Shown: positions 1 through 5,735, counted from the stretch's first letter. The stretch is 7,929 bases of DNA from UBA11098 sp041671525 (GCA_041671525.1 JBAZBJ010000022.1:1-7929), one strand, 5' to 3'. Numbers and translations are program-made. Notes: a model not told the origin generated them from the sequence alone.

Positions 1-1
1 G

Positions 2-274
2 TTTATTGATCATGTGAATTTTCTTTCTGTAATCATTGTTGTTACTCTTGGAACAATTATAGGAGATTTGTCATTTTCTCCTGCAGGAGCTGGATTCAAT
101 GAAGTTACAATGGTGCTTCTTTTCACTGCAATGAATATTCCTGTTGCTCTTGCCTTGGTTGTTGTACTTTTTTCAAGAATAATTTATTATTTCTTCAGCT
201 TAGTTGTTGGGGGCCTAAGCCTTATTACAATACATGGGCATGGTAATAAAGAAGAGAAACATAAGAAAAAGTAG
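2..274 (+). CDS. Flippase-like membrane protein (LPG synthase TM / UPF0104 family), 3' end only
   Basis: This is the C-terminal 90 residues of an integral membrane protein whose start lies before the window. The frame is open to the left edge, so the in-frame GTG at 14 is most likely an internal Val. Visible are two to three hydrophobic segments, the pattern SFSPAGAGFNE (a Gly/Pro-rich turn followed by Glu), the stretch SRIIYYFF, and VVGGLSL, then a short Lys/Glu/His-rich cytoplasmic-type tail. This order matches the end of the flippase-like/lysylphosphatidylglycerol synthase TM family, where a 'PGGxGxxE' turn precedes a helix and an 'R-x-x-Y-Y' helix. In archaea such proteins are thought to move lipid-linked sugars or polar lipids across the membrane, but the substrate cannot be told here. 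The gene ends 3 bases before the next start, so the two genes are probably co-transcribed. Confidence 0.75.
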   Translation, partial: FIDHVNFLSVIIVVTLGTIIGDLSFSPAGAGFNEVTMVLLFTAMNIPVALALVVVLFSRIIYYFFSLVVGGLSLITIHGHGNKEEKHKKK

Positions 275-277
275 AAG

Positions 278-1186
278 ATGAAAAAGAAGACATTTTATTT
301 GGTATTAGTTTTATTAATTATTCTTTCAGTTATCACTGCTTATTTTGTTATTCAAAACAAGAATAAAGACAAATATTATTTTAATGGTAATTCATTTTCA
401 TATTCTGAAAACCGCGGAAACCCAGATTATAATATAAGCCTTAATGAAACAAAAGATAATCTTGAAATTTACAATGTTAATTTTGACAGCAAAAATTTCT
501 TGGATTATAAAACAAAAATTTATGGCCTTCTTATTATCCCTAAAAACGATAAAAATGTTCCTGGGTTAGTTCTACTTCCTGGAGGAAGTGTTACAAAAGA
601 GAGCGAGGCAATACTTGGAGAAAAAATAGCAAATCTTGGCTATGCTGTATTAACTTTTGACCAGAGAGGAGTAGGGGAAACAGGAGGGTATTATTTAGGA
701 TTCCAGGATGATTATAATATTTTCGCACAAGGAAAAGAACCGGTTCAGCATTTAAGTGTTTATGATGCACTAAAAGCCTATGATGTTCTTAAAAAAATAG
801 ATGATGTTGACAAAAATAATATAGCAATAGCAGGTGAAAGCATGGGCGGGAGATATGCAATAATTGCTGGAGCAATAGATAAAAGATTAAAAGGAGTTAT
901 AGTAATAAGCAGTTCTGGTTTTCATGTTCAAAACGAAAACATGCCTTATACTCCTTATCTATTTTCAGTTGATCCTGATAATTACATAGGAAAAATTTCT
1001 CCTAATCCTGTTTTTATGCTTCACAGCTTAAACGACAGTGTTATTTCATTAAAAGATGCTAAGATTACATTTGATCTTGCAAAAGAACCGAAAAAATTCT
1101 TTGAAGTTAAAGACTGTCCTCATGGCTATTGTGAAGAAATGTTTGAAGAATTAAAAACAGATTTGAAAGTTGTTTTTGGAAAATAA
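278..1186 (+). CDS. Membrane-anchored alpha/beta hydrolase
   Basis: A 302-residue alpha/beta-hydrolase-fold protein. Residues 5-25 form a single hydrophobic helix after MKKK, without a lipobox, so it is probably an uncleaved anchor with the enzyme outside the cell. A spacer (26-75) leads into the hydrolase domain. An oxyanion-type LLPGG lies at 99-103, FDQRGVGETGG at 127-137, the nucleophile elbow GESMGG at 186-191 (Ser188), the acid in SLNDSV (Asp253), and the base in CPHGYC (His282). The triad is complete, so it should be an active esterase, thioesterase or peptidase of the dienelactone-hydrolase/S9-like type. The substrate is unknown. Two Cys (280, 285) flank the catalytic His and could form a disulfide outside the cell. 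The start is the only Met before the anchor and lies 3 bases after the flippase-like gene, suggesting one transcript and perhaps action on an exported glycan or lipid (inference). Confidence 0.88.
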   Translation: MKKKTFYLVLVLLIILSVITAYFVIQNKNKDKYYFNGNSFSYSENRGNPDYNISLNETKDNLEIYNVNFDSKNFLDYKTKIYGLLIIPKNDKNVPGLVLLPGGSVTKESEAILGEKIANLGYAVLTFDQRGVGETGGYYLGFQDDYNIFAQGKEPVQHLSVYDALKAYDVLKKIDDVDKNNIAIAGESMGGRYAIIAGAIDKRLKGVIVISSSGFHVQNENMPYTPYLFSVDPDNYIGKISPNPVFMLHSLNDSVISLKDAKITFDLAKEPKKFFEVKDCPHGYCEEMFEELKTDLKVVFGK

Positions 1187-1194
1187 GAAATAAA

Positions 1195-1917
1195 TTATAT
1201 TATTGAAGTTAATATTCCTATTAATAAAATTCCAAGAGCCATTGTAATAAGAACTTTTTTAGAATGATGCTCTTTAATTTCCGGCAATAAATTTGCTGCT
1301 CCAAGATAAATAAATTCTCCTATGAAAACTCCAAGGATGATTATAAGGAATTTTTCTGGTACATTGATAATATTAAGAATCAAAACCCCAAGAATAGGGG
1401 CGAGTGCATCCATAAAAAGGAAAAAGACTGTTTTTTTTGTTTCTTGTTTGTTTTTCAGCATTATTGTTACTGTATTTATTCCATCTGTAAAATCATGAAA
1501 GATTACTGCAAGGGCAACAGTCAGGCCAACTGTAGAATTAATTAAGAAAGCACTTCCTATTGCAACACCATCAAAAAAGCTATGAAGTATAAGACTTCCT
1601 GCACCAATAGGCCCCATTATATGACCATGAATATCACAATCTTGACCAATGCAATGAGTTACAAAATATTTGTCTATTAAACTATATAGAAAAAAAGAAA
1701 TTACAATGGTAATCATTATATATCTTACAGGAAAATTTATTTGTCCTGCTAGATTTAAAGCTTCAGGAAGAAGATCTAAGAAAGCAACAGCAATAAGTGC
1801 ACCTGCGGCAAATGCAAAAAAATAAGGCAGAGATTTTTTGAATTTGAGTGTAACAAGACCTCCTACTAAAGTAAATACAAAAGTTAGAATACTCAGGATA
1901 ATCACCAATAATTCCAT
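1195..1917 (-). CDS. ZIP-family divalent metal transporter
   Basis: A 240-residue protein with about seven to eight hydrophobic helices, the size and layout of ZupT/GufA-type ZIP transporters that bring Zn2+, Fe2+ or Mn2+ into the cytoplasm. Family marks: the AFAAGALIAVAFLDLLPEAL block (35-54), the metal-binding helix HSFFDGVAIG (112-121; His112, Asp116), the second metal helix HDFTDG (141-146; His141, Asp145), and LGAANLLPE (205-213). The helices differ from the usual HNxPEG pattern: Ser for Asn, Asp for Glu, Thr for Pro. The loop before the first metal helix carries His88, Cys89, Cys94, His97 and His99, a possible metal-sensing or delivery loop. The coding region converges on the hydrolase gene with an 8-base gap. 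The ATG at 1917 is supported by a promoter about 25 bases upstream. The family is clear; the metal is not. Confidence 0.88.
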   Translation of the reverse strand: MELLVIILSILTFVFTLVGGLVTLKFKKSLPYFFAFAAGALIAVAFLDLLPEALNLAGQINFPVRYIMITIVISFFLYSLIDKYFVTHCIGQDCDIHGHIMGPIGAGSLILHSFFDGVAIGSAFLINSTVGLTVALAVIFHDFTDGINTVTIMLKNKQETKKTVFFLFMDALAPILGVLILNIINVPEKFLIIILGVFIGEFIYLGAANLLPEIKEHHSKKVLITMALGILLIGILTSII

Positions 1918-1937
1918 TTAATAATTAAAAGATTAGT

Positions 1938-1946
1938 GAATTTAAA
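1938..1946 (-). promoter_or_regulatory. TATA-like promoter of the ZIP transporter gene
   Basis: On the minus strand the sequence reads AAAAACC-TTTAAATTC, a purine-rich BRE-like stretch followed by an AT-rich TATA box. Its centre is about 25 bases before the ATG at 1917, so the transcript would be leaderless or nearly so. Confidence 0.5.
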
Positions 1947-1974
1947 GGTTTTTGTTTTTTTAAAATTTCTTAAT

Positions 1975-1983
1975 GTTTATAAC
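1975..1983 (+). promoter_or_regulatory. TATA-like promoter of the MBL-fold gene
   Basis: GTTTATAAC is centred about 25 bases before the ATG at 2004. No Shine-Dalgarno-like purine run lies close to the ATG, so leaderless expression is likely. It shares a 86-base spacer with the divergent ZIP promoter. Confidence 0.45.
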
Positions 1984-2003
1984 CTATAAATCCATATCAA
2001 GAT

Positions 2004-2951
2004 ATGGAAATTTGTGCAATAGCTTCTGGATCAAGCGGAAATTGTTTTTATGTAGGAAACAAGGAGGGAGGACTTTTAGTTGACGCTGGGATAAGCTCAA
2101 GCCAAATTGTAAATGGACTTAATATAATTGGAAAAACTCCAGAGGATATTAAAGGAATTTTAATAACACACGAACATACAGACCATATAAAGGGAGTAGA
2201 TGTTTTTTCCAGAAATTTTAATGTTCCCATTTTTGCAACCAAGAAAACAGCAAATTCTTGTTTTTTGACATCTAATTTAAAATTAATAAAATTTATTCAT
2301 AATAATGAAATATTTGATATATCGGGCATGGAAATTTTCACATTTACTAAATCTCATAAAGCAGTAGACCCGGTTTCTTTCACTATAAAAAATAAAAAGA
2401 AAGTGTCAATAATTACTGATGCAGGATATAGCTGTGATAATATTTTAGATCAGATATCTAACTCTGATTTTATCTGCTTAGAATCAAATCATGATGAAAA
2501 GATGCTTGAAAATGGCAAGTATCCCTATTTTCTAAAAAAATGGATTAAAAGTAATACAGGGCATTTGTCAAATAAACAAGCTGCAATCAGTGTTTTAGAG
2601 TATGCAAAACCCAAATTAAAAAATATAATTCTATCTCATTTAAGTGAGAATAATAATCATCCCAAGGTAGCATTAAACACTTTTAATTCATTGTTAAAAG
2701 AAAGAAGAGATATAAATAATATCTTAGAACACTTTAAGAAAAAGGATAAAGAAAATCCTATTGATAGAAAGAAAAAATACTTTTTTGTTCCAATCAAAGA
2801 AATTAAAGAGAAAGATTGGGATTTATCAATATCAAAATATAGGGAAATTGAATATGAAGAGGTAGAATATGAAAAACCTAATGTTATCAAGAAAAAGATC
2901 ATTCAATTAGAGGAAGATATTCTTAAAGGATTAAAAAATTTAGAAGTTTAG
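2004..2951 (+). CDS. YycJ/WalJ-like MBL-fold hydrolase with HsdM-like C-terminal tail
   Basis: A 315-residue protein. Residues 1-232 are a metallo-beta-lactamase-fold domain of the YycJ/WalJ type: the N-terminal LASGSSGN-like motif (ASGSSGNC, 7-14), LLVDAG (24-29), the metal motif THEHTDH (55-61; His56, His58, Asp60, His61), SHKAVDP (117-123; His118), ITDAGY (137-142; Asp139), GHLSN (186-190) and SHLSENNNHP (211-220; His212). The di-metal ligands look complete, so this domain should be a cytosolic phosphodiesterase or nuclease; YycJ homologues act on DNA ends. After the helix KVALNTFNSLLKERR the family's usual last strand is missing. Residues from about 233 instead resemble the end of type I DNA methyltransferase HsdM. 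It stands alone between a divergent ZIP gene and a convergent tRNA gene. The domain call is strong; what the fusion does is unknown. Confidence 0.88.
   Translation: MEICAIASGSSGNCFYVGNKEGGLLVDAGISSSQIVNGLNIIGKTPEDIKGILITHEHTDHIKGVDVFSRNFNVPIFATKKTANSCFLTSNLKLIKFIHNNEIFDISGMEIFTFTKSHKAVDPVSFTIKNKKKVSIITDAGYSCDNILDQISNSDFICLESNHDEKMLENGKYPYFLKKWIKSNTGHLSNKQAAISVLEYAKPKLKNIILSHLSENNNHPKVALNTFNSLLKERRDINNILEHFKKKDKENPIDRKKKYFFVPIKEIKEKDWDLSISKYREIEYEEVEYEKPNVIKKKIIQLEEDILKGLKNLEV
2700..2948 (+). other. HsdM-like C-terminal tail fused in frame to the MBL domain
   Basis: Residues 233-315 of the preceding protein. The block order FFVPIKEIKEKDWDLS (260-275), then KYREIEYEEVEYEKP (278-292), then a helix ending EEDILKGLKNLEV matches what I recall of the tail of type I/N6-adenine methyltransferase M subunits: 'FxVPxxEIxxNxYDLSxxRYKExxYEEVEYExPxxI' followed by a coiled helix 'LExEIxxGLxEL'. 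In HsdM this tail follows the catalytic domain and packs against the specificity subunit. No methyltransferase motif (DPPF/NPPY) or other restriction-modification gene is present here. The resemblance is by eye from family knowledge, not from an alignment. Confidence 0.65.
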
Positions 2952-2970
2952 TTAAACTTTTATTAAAAAC

Positions 2971-2978
2971 AAAAAAAA
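2971..2978 (-). terminator. T-run terminator after tRNA-Tyr
   Basis: Eight consecutive T on the minus strand start right after the tRNA discriminator base, followed by GTTTTTAATAAAAG. This is the usual archaeal oligo-T type of terminator. It lies in the 27-base gap between the tRNA and the convergent MBL gene. Confidence 0.6.
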
Positions 2979-3126
2979 TCCCCCCACCAAGAGTCGAACT
3001 TGGATTTCACGGGTTCTGTTGATCATGACTTATCGGGTTTCATAGTTGTCCAAATGGAATCTCCACCCTAGTTATTAATTTTTATTTAACTACAGCCATG
3101 CGCTCTAACCGCTGAGCTATGGGGGG
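2979..3126 (-). tRNA. tRNA-Tyr (GUA) with a 76-nt intron
   Basis: All parts of a tRNA can be paired. Acceptor CCCCCCA (3126-3120) pairs with TGGGGGG (2986-2980), with discriminator A at 2979 and no encoded CCA. T8-A9 are followed by the D stem GCTC/GAGC around loop AGCGGTTA. The anticodon stem is CATGG (3100-3096) with CCGTG (3012-3008), containing one T-G wobble. Loop CTGTAG+C gives anticodon GTA (3093-3091). A 4-base variable loop AAAT and T arm CCAAG-TTCGACT-CTTGG follow. Removing the intron leaves 72 nt. The C1-G72 pair and A73 are the known tyrosine identity marks in archaea and eukaryotes, which supports the anticodon reading. It has its own promoter and a T-run terminator. Confidence 0.92.
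3014..3089 (-). other. Archaeal tRNA intron at position 37/38
   Basis: The 76-nt intron sits after G37 (3090) and before C38 (3013). Its borders follow the bulge-helix-bulge rule: exon CTGT (positions 32-35) pairs with intron ACAG (3019-3016), leaving the 3-nt bulges A-G|T and A-A|C on opposite strands. The splicing endonuclease would cut after the second base of each bulge. I do not see a good third helix on the intron side, so the motif is relaxed. The 5' third of the intron is nearly pure A/T. The rest can form GGGT/ACCC enclosing a small TGGA-GAT-TCCA hairpin. Confidence 0.82.
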
Positions 3127-3150
3127 CTTTAGTAATAAGAATTACGGGGT

Positions 3151-3159
3151 ATTTTTAAA
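3151..3159 (-). promoter_or_regulatory. TATA/BRE promoter of tRNA-Tyr
   Basis: The minus strand reads CAACC-TTTAAAAAT, a BRE-like stretch and TATA box centred about 29 bases before the tRNA 5' end. This would start transcription a few bases upstream of the mature end, as usual for archaeal tRNA genes. Confidence 0.6.
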
Positions 3160-3181
3160 GGTTGTTGATGATAGAATAAAA

Positions 3182-3439
3182 TTAAGGAATAAACTCTGGA
3201 GGAGCATGAGTTATCTCGTAAAGAATAGGATATTCTACTTTTTGACAAACTTGACAATAAAAAAGAGTATTATAAGGAAAAGGTATATTATGTCTATCTG
3301 GATCTTTAGGAGTTTTTAATTTAATCATTCCATCAAAACAGCACCTATGAATTAGAGATTTCCCTTTAATAATATATCCTTGAACATTTGGATTATTTTC
3401 TATCTGTTCCTGAATTTTTGCTTTTTCTTCTGTGTTCAT
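3182..3439 (-). CDS. Small Cys/His-containing protein, possible zinc binder
   Basis: An 85-residue protein that I do not recognise. The N-terminal 17 residues are charged and helical in character (NTEEKAKIQEQIENN). After GYIIKGKSLI comes HRCC (31-34), then a Pro-rich stretch KTPKDPDRHNIPFPY, then YCQVCQ (61-66; Cys62, Cys65). Cys33 or Cys34 with His31 or His50 plus the Cys62-x-x-Cys65 knuckle could bind one zinc ion. No membrane segment is present, so it is likely cytosolic. Support for it being real: a well-placed promoter of its own, good packing between neighbours on the same strand (24 bases after the 81-residue gene, 55 before the tRNA), and protein-like composition with paired cysteines. 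Function is unknown. Confidence 0.65.
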   Translation of the reverse strand: MNTEEKAKIQEQIENNPNVQGYIIKGKSLIHRCCFDGMIKLKTPKDPDRHNIPFPYNTLFYCQVCQKVEYPILYEITHAPPEFIP

Positions 3440-3460
3440 TCTTATTATAATAATCTAATT

Positions 3461-3468
3461 TATTTAAA
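3461..3468 (-). promoter_or_regulatory. TATA-like promoter of the 85-residue gene, overlapping the upstream stop
   Basis: TTTAAATA on the minus strand is centred 25 bases before the ATG at 3439 and contains the TAA stop of the preceding 81-residue gene (3464-3466). It suggests a separate leaderless transcript for the small Cys protein, although read-through from upstream is also possible. Confidence 0.4.
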
Positions 3469-3709
3469 CATTTAGTGGAACTGTTTGTTGTATTTCTCTT
3501 GCTCTTAGACTCCTTAATGCTTGTTTGATATCATAAAAAGGAGTTTCAGGGTCAATAAATTTATTAAAACCATAATTCTCAACATTTAAAAAATAATTGC
3601 CTTTTTCTTTTCCTATTTTTCCCCAGACTAATTTTCCATCTAAATTCATTTTAAAATAATGAGGAAGCCTCATGTTCCTAACAAGAGTTCGGCTTTTGTA
3701 GTAATTCAT
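3464..3709 (-). CDS. Small basic protein of unknown function
   Basis: An 81-residue protein that I do not recognise. The first 20 residues are basic and aromatic (MNYYKSRTLVRNMRLPHYFK). They are followed by an alternating pattern that looks like short beta strands (MNLDGKLVWGKIG, NYFLNVENYGF) and a likely helix DIKQALRSLRAREIQQ (60-75). There is no Cys and no membrane segment, so it may be a small soluble protein that contacts nucleic acid or the inner face of the membrane. This is only a guess from charge. It begins 15 bases after the stop of the 459-residue membrane protein gene and has no clear promoter of its own, so it is probably co-transcribed with that gene. Confidence 0.6.
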   Translation of the reverse strand: MNYYKSRTLVRNMRLPHYFKMNLDGKLVWGKIGKEKGNYFLNVENYGFNKFIDPETPFYDIKQALRSLRAREIQQTVPLNV

Positions 3710-3724
3710 CTCTTTTTTATTAGT

Positions 3725-5104
3725 TTAATCTTCTTCTAAATCTGTTCCACGCTGCTCAGAAAGGAAAAATGCCCTGTTTGAGGAAGTTTCATGAATTGTA
3801 CCATTTATTTCATAAACTCCTCTTGCTGAAGGTAAAGCGAATTTACCCATGACTCCAACTTTAGAATAAATAATATATGAAATAACTCTTACTTCTAATT
3901 TGTCAATGCTCCAGTCAATTCTTCTTGCTTTTTCATCTACTCTTGTTGGCTGATTTGTTCCGAATTTTTCATAGATTTTTACAAGAGGAGGAAGCCTCTC
4001 AAAGATATTAATATTTTCCATATATTTTCTAGCATGAACTGTTATTGAAACTTTTAATGCAAATTCTCCACCTTTAGCATTCACAAAATCAACTTTTTTT
4101 CTTAGTACAAGATTACTTGAAGTATAATATTTAGTCAAACCAACAATTATTACAATTAAAATCACTAAGATTACTGGAAAAGTCCAGTTAGTTTTTACAG
4201 TTACTTCAAATGTTTCTCCTGGCTTAATACTTTTATTCCAAGTATAATAAACAACTAAACCCTGTCTGTCTACAATATCAGGCTCTGAACTGAAAGTTGT
4301 AAAAAGTCTTGAAAGGATATTTCTAGTTGCAGAAATTGTTACATCTGAAACAGTGTTTCCTTCATTTATTTTTTTGATTACATTTGATCGTACAATAAAT
4401 CCAGAGGTTGTATCATCAGTTTTTACTTTATTTTTTTCTTTGAAATCTAAATTCTCAGAAAGTGTTGTTTGTGCTTTTTCTGATTTTAGATCTACAGTCA
4501 TTAAATAAAATCCTGCTAATAATTGTTTGAAATCATCCTTGTTTATTTCGATTGTAAATTCCTTTTTTTCTCTTGGCCTTAAAGTGAATTTTTTATCGAC
4601 GTTAAAAAAGGCAGAAGATAATTTTGCGTCAACATTTCCAAAATCAAAATTTTCCTTATTTTTTATGTACACATTTATTGAACTAGCATCAGGATCAAAA
4701 GAACTTGCTCCTATTTCAAAAGCATCTTTTAATTCTATTCTTTTAAATGTCAATGAGTTTTCTACTTGGGTTTTAGTATTTAGATCTTTTATAAAATAAG
4801 TCATAGTGTAAGTTCCCATATGATTAAACTCTCCTATAGGCCATAAAGAAACATTAATTTCCTTTGTTTCACCACCACCAAAAGTTATTGCTTCTACTGG
4901 AGTCATACTGAAACTAAGAAGATTAAAGAATTGTAATCTTGCACCACCGCCAAAATTTGTTATATTAAGCGTAAAAACAGCTGGATTATCTATACCCGCA
5001 ATCATAACTTCTCCATAGCTTATTTTTTGAACACTAACATTAAGCGCCATAATTGATGGAGCAACTAATAATATCAAAATTGTCAAAAGTATTGCCCTTT
5101 TCAT
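3725..5104 (-). CDS. Secreted beta-rich protein with one membrane anchor and a C-terminal DUF11-like domain
   Basis: A 459-residue protein. Residues 1-20 are a signal peptide (MKRAILLTILILLVAPSIMA, cleavage near A20). Residues 21-305 are beta-rich, with Gly/Asn-rich turns (NITNFGGGARL, ITFGGGETKEI) and phrases of Ig-like or CARDB-type surface domains (SIKPGETFEVTVKTNW). A single hydrophobic helix spans 308-324, then KYYTSSNLVLRKK. Residues 338-448 form another beta domain containing FERLPPLVKIYEKF (368-381), RRIDWSI (394-400), YIIYSKVGVMGKFALPSA (410-427). The order LP...W...Y...G...A is like DUF11-type repeats. The tail is acidic. It is probably a cell-surface protein with an inward-facing C-terminal part, but the role is unknown. 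It is followed closely by the 81-residue gene and preceded by a strong TATA box. Confidence 0.8.
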   Translation of the reverse strand: MKRAILLTILILLVAPSIMALNVSVQKISYGEVMIAGIDNPAVFTLNITNFGGGARLQFFNLLSFSMTPVEAITFGGGETKEINVSLWPIGEFNHMGTYTMTYFIKDLNTKTQVENSLTFKRIELKDAFEIGASSFDPDASSINVYIKNKENFDFGNVDAKLSSAFFNVDKKFTLRPREKKEFTIEINKDDFKQLLAGFYLMTVDLKSEKAQTTLSENLDFKEKNKVKTDDTTSGFIVRSNVIKKINEGNTVSDVTISATRNILSRLFTTFSSEPDIVDRQGLVVYYTWNKSIKPGETFEVTVKTNWTFPVILVILIVIIVGLTKYYTSSNLVLRKKVDFVNAKGGEFALKVSITVHARKYMENINIFERLPPLVKIYEKFGTNQPTRVDEKARRIDWSIDKLEVRVISYIIYSKVGVMGKFALPSARGVYEINGTIHETSSNRAFFLSEQRGTDLEED

Positions 5105-5120
5105 GAAAAATATGAGTGTG

Positions 5121-5134
5121 ATTTATATATAAAG
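5121..5134 (-). promoter_or_regulatory. TATA box of the 459-residue surface protein gene
   Basis: CTTTATATATAAAT on the minus strand, centred about 24 bases before the ATG at 5104, gives a leaderless start. It is among the best TATA matches in the window and is preceded by the AT palindrome at 5147-5162. Confidence 0.55.
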
Positions 5135-5146
5135 ATTTCTATAGTA

Positions 5147-5162
5147 ATTTTTATATAAAAAT
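5147..5162. repeat. 16-base perfect AT palindrome between two genes
   Basis: ATTTTTATATAAAAAT equals its own reverse complement. It begins 4 bases after the TAA of the 169-residue gene and lies 43 bases before the next start on the same strand. It could act as a weak T-run terminator, a second TATA box or an operator. Its pure A/T composition makes chance a real possibility. Confidence 0.4.
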
Positions 5163-5166
5163 AGAA

Positions 5167-5676
5167 TTATTTTCTTCCTTCTAAATCTAAATATGCCTTT
5201 GCCTGGCCTAAAAAAGTGTCACACTGGCTCGCAATTTTTCCTTCATATTCGTCGATTCTTGCAGGAATTACCCATTTTTCATAAATTGATCTTAAGAATT
5301 TTCTATACGCTGTTGTATCAAATTTTCCTTGATAATCTCTTTGCAAAGATCCCTTAATTGAGATTTCTATACTTCCTTTATTTGTTTTTACTTTTGCTCC
5401 ACCCTGCATAATTTCCATACTGACTAGACCATTCACTTTAAAGGATACTTTTCCTTTAAATTTGAAATAATCTGTTACTTTTTTACTAAATGACCATTCT
5501 ACTTCTATGTCTTTAGTTTCTCCTGAAAGTTTTTCAGCATATTTTCCTTCTCCTACATTCCATCCATACTCTTCAGTCATCCAATCATAGCAAAATTTAT
5601 AGAAATCTTTGAATGAAAAAATACCATTGTATTTTACCTTACTTGAGAAAATTGTTTCTTCTTCACCAACACCCAT
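5167..5676 (-). CDS. Uncharacterised soluble protein of a DPANN-type conserved family
   Basis: A 169-residue protein with no signal peptide or membrane helix, likely cytosolic. It starts with strand-like SSKVKYNGIF (11-20), then helix FKDFYKFCYDWMTEEYGW (22-39). A run of alternating strands follows (DIEVEWSFSKKVTDYFKFKGKVSFKVNG, 56-83; VSMEIMQGGAKVKTNKGSIEISIKGSL, 85-111). It ends with two helices: TTAYRKFLRSIYEKW (121-135) and RIDEYEGKIASQCDTFLGQAKAYLDL (140-165). The pattern 'K-V-K-Y-x-G-I-F...F-Y-x-F-x-x-D-W' is one I associate from memory with uncharacterised proteins of DPANN archaea. No catalytic motif is visible. A possible Shine-Dalgarno GGTGA lies 11 bases before the ATG, and a TATA-like CTTTAAA is centred 28 bases upstream. 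The isolated position gives no functional hint. Confidence 0.75.
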   Translation of the reverse strand: MGVGEEETIFSSKVKYNGIFSFKDFYKFCYDWMTEEYGWNVGEGKYAEKLSGETKDIEVEWSFSKKVTDYFKFKGKVSFKVNGLVSMEIMQGGAKVKTNKGSIEISIKGSLQRDYQGKFDTTAYRKFLRSIYEKWVIPARIDEYEGKIASQCDTFLGQAKAYLDLEGRK

Positions 5677-5700
5677 TATAATTTATTTTCACCTTTATGT

Positions 5701-5707
5701 TTTAAAG
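5701..5707 (-). promoter_or_regulatory. TATA-like promoter of the 169-residue gene
   Basis: CTTTAAA on the minus strand is centred about 28 bases before the ATG at 5676. Downstream, AAAGGTGAAAA carries a GGTGA that could pair with the 16S rRNA end. This is the only gene here with both a promoter and a ribosome-site candidate. A second AT box, TATTTAAATA, lies at about 5719-5728. Confidence 0.4.
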
Positions 5708-5735
5708 AAGTTCGGGCTATTTAAATATTTTTGGA

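Noticed and set aside
14..274. A complete 86-residue protein starting at the GTG at 14
   Set aside because: The frame is open to the left edge and the residues match the end of a larger flippase-like membrane protein, so the gene is truncated by the window.
2048..2242. Minus-strand open frames opposite the MBL gene (also 2657-2902)
   Set aside because: They are antisense to a clearly conserved coding region and have low-complexity translations.
3014..3089. Box C/D guide RNA in the tRNA intron
   Set aside because: No CUGA box D and no complete RUGAUGA box C are present in the intron.
2979..3126. A Ser/Leu-type tRNA with a long variable arm
   Set aside because: The alternative pairing with TCATG leaves no proper variable stem. 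The 37/38 intron model gives a full stem, correct bulges, a GTA anticodon and C1-G72.
3119..3319. A 66-residue plus-strand open frame
   Set aside because: It starts in the tRNA acceptor arm and lies opposite the 85-residue gene, with no domain-like content.
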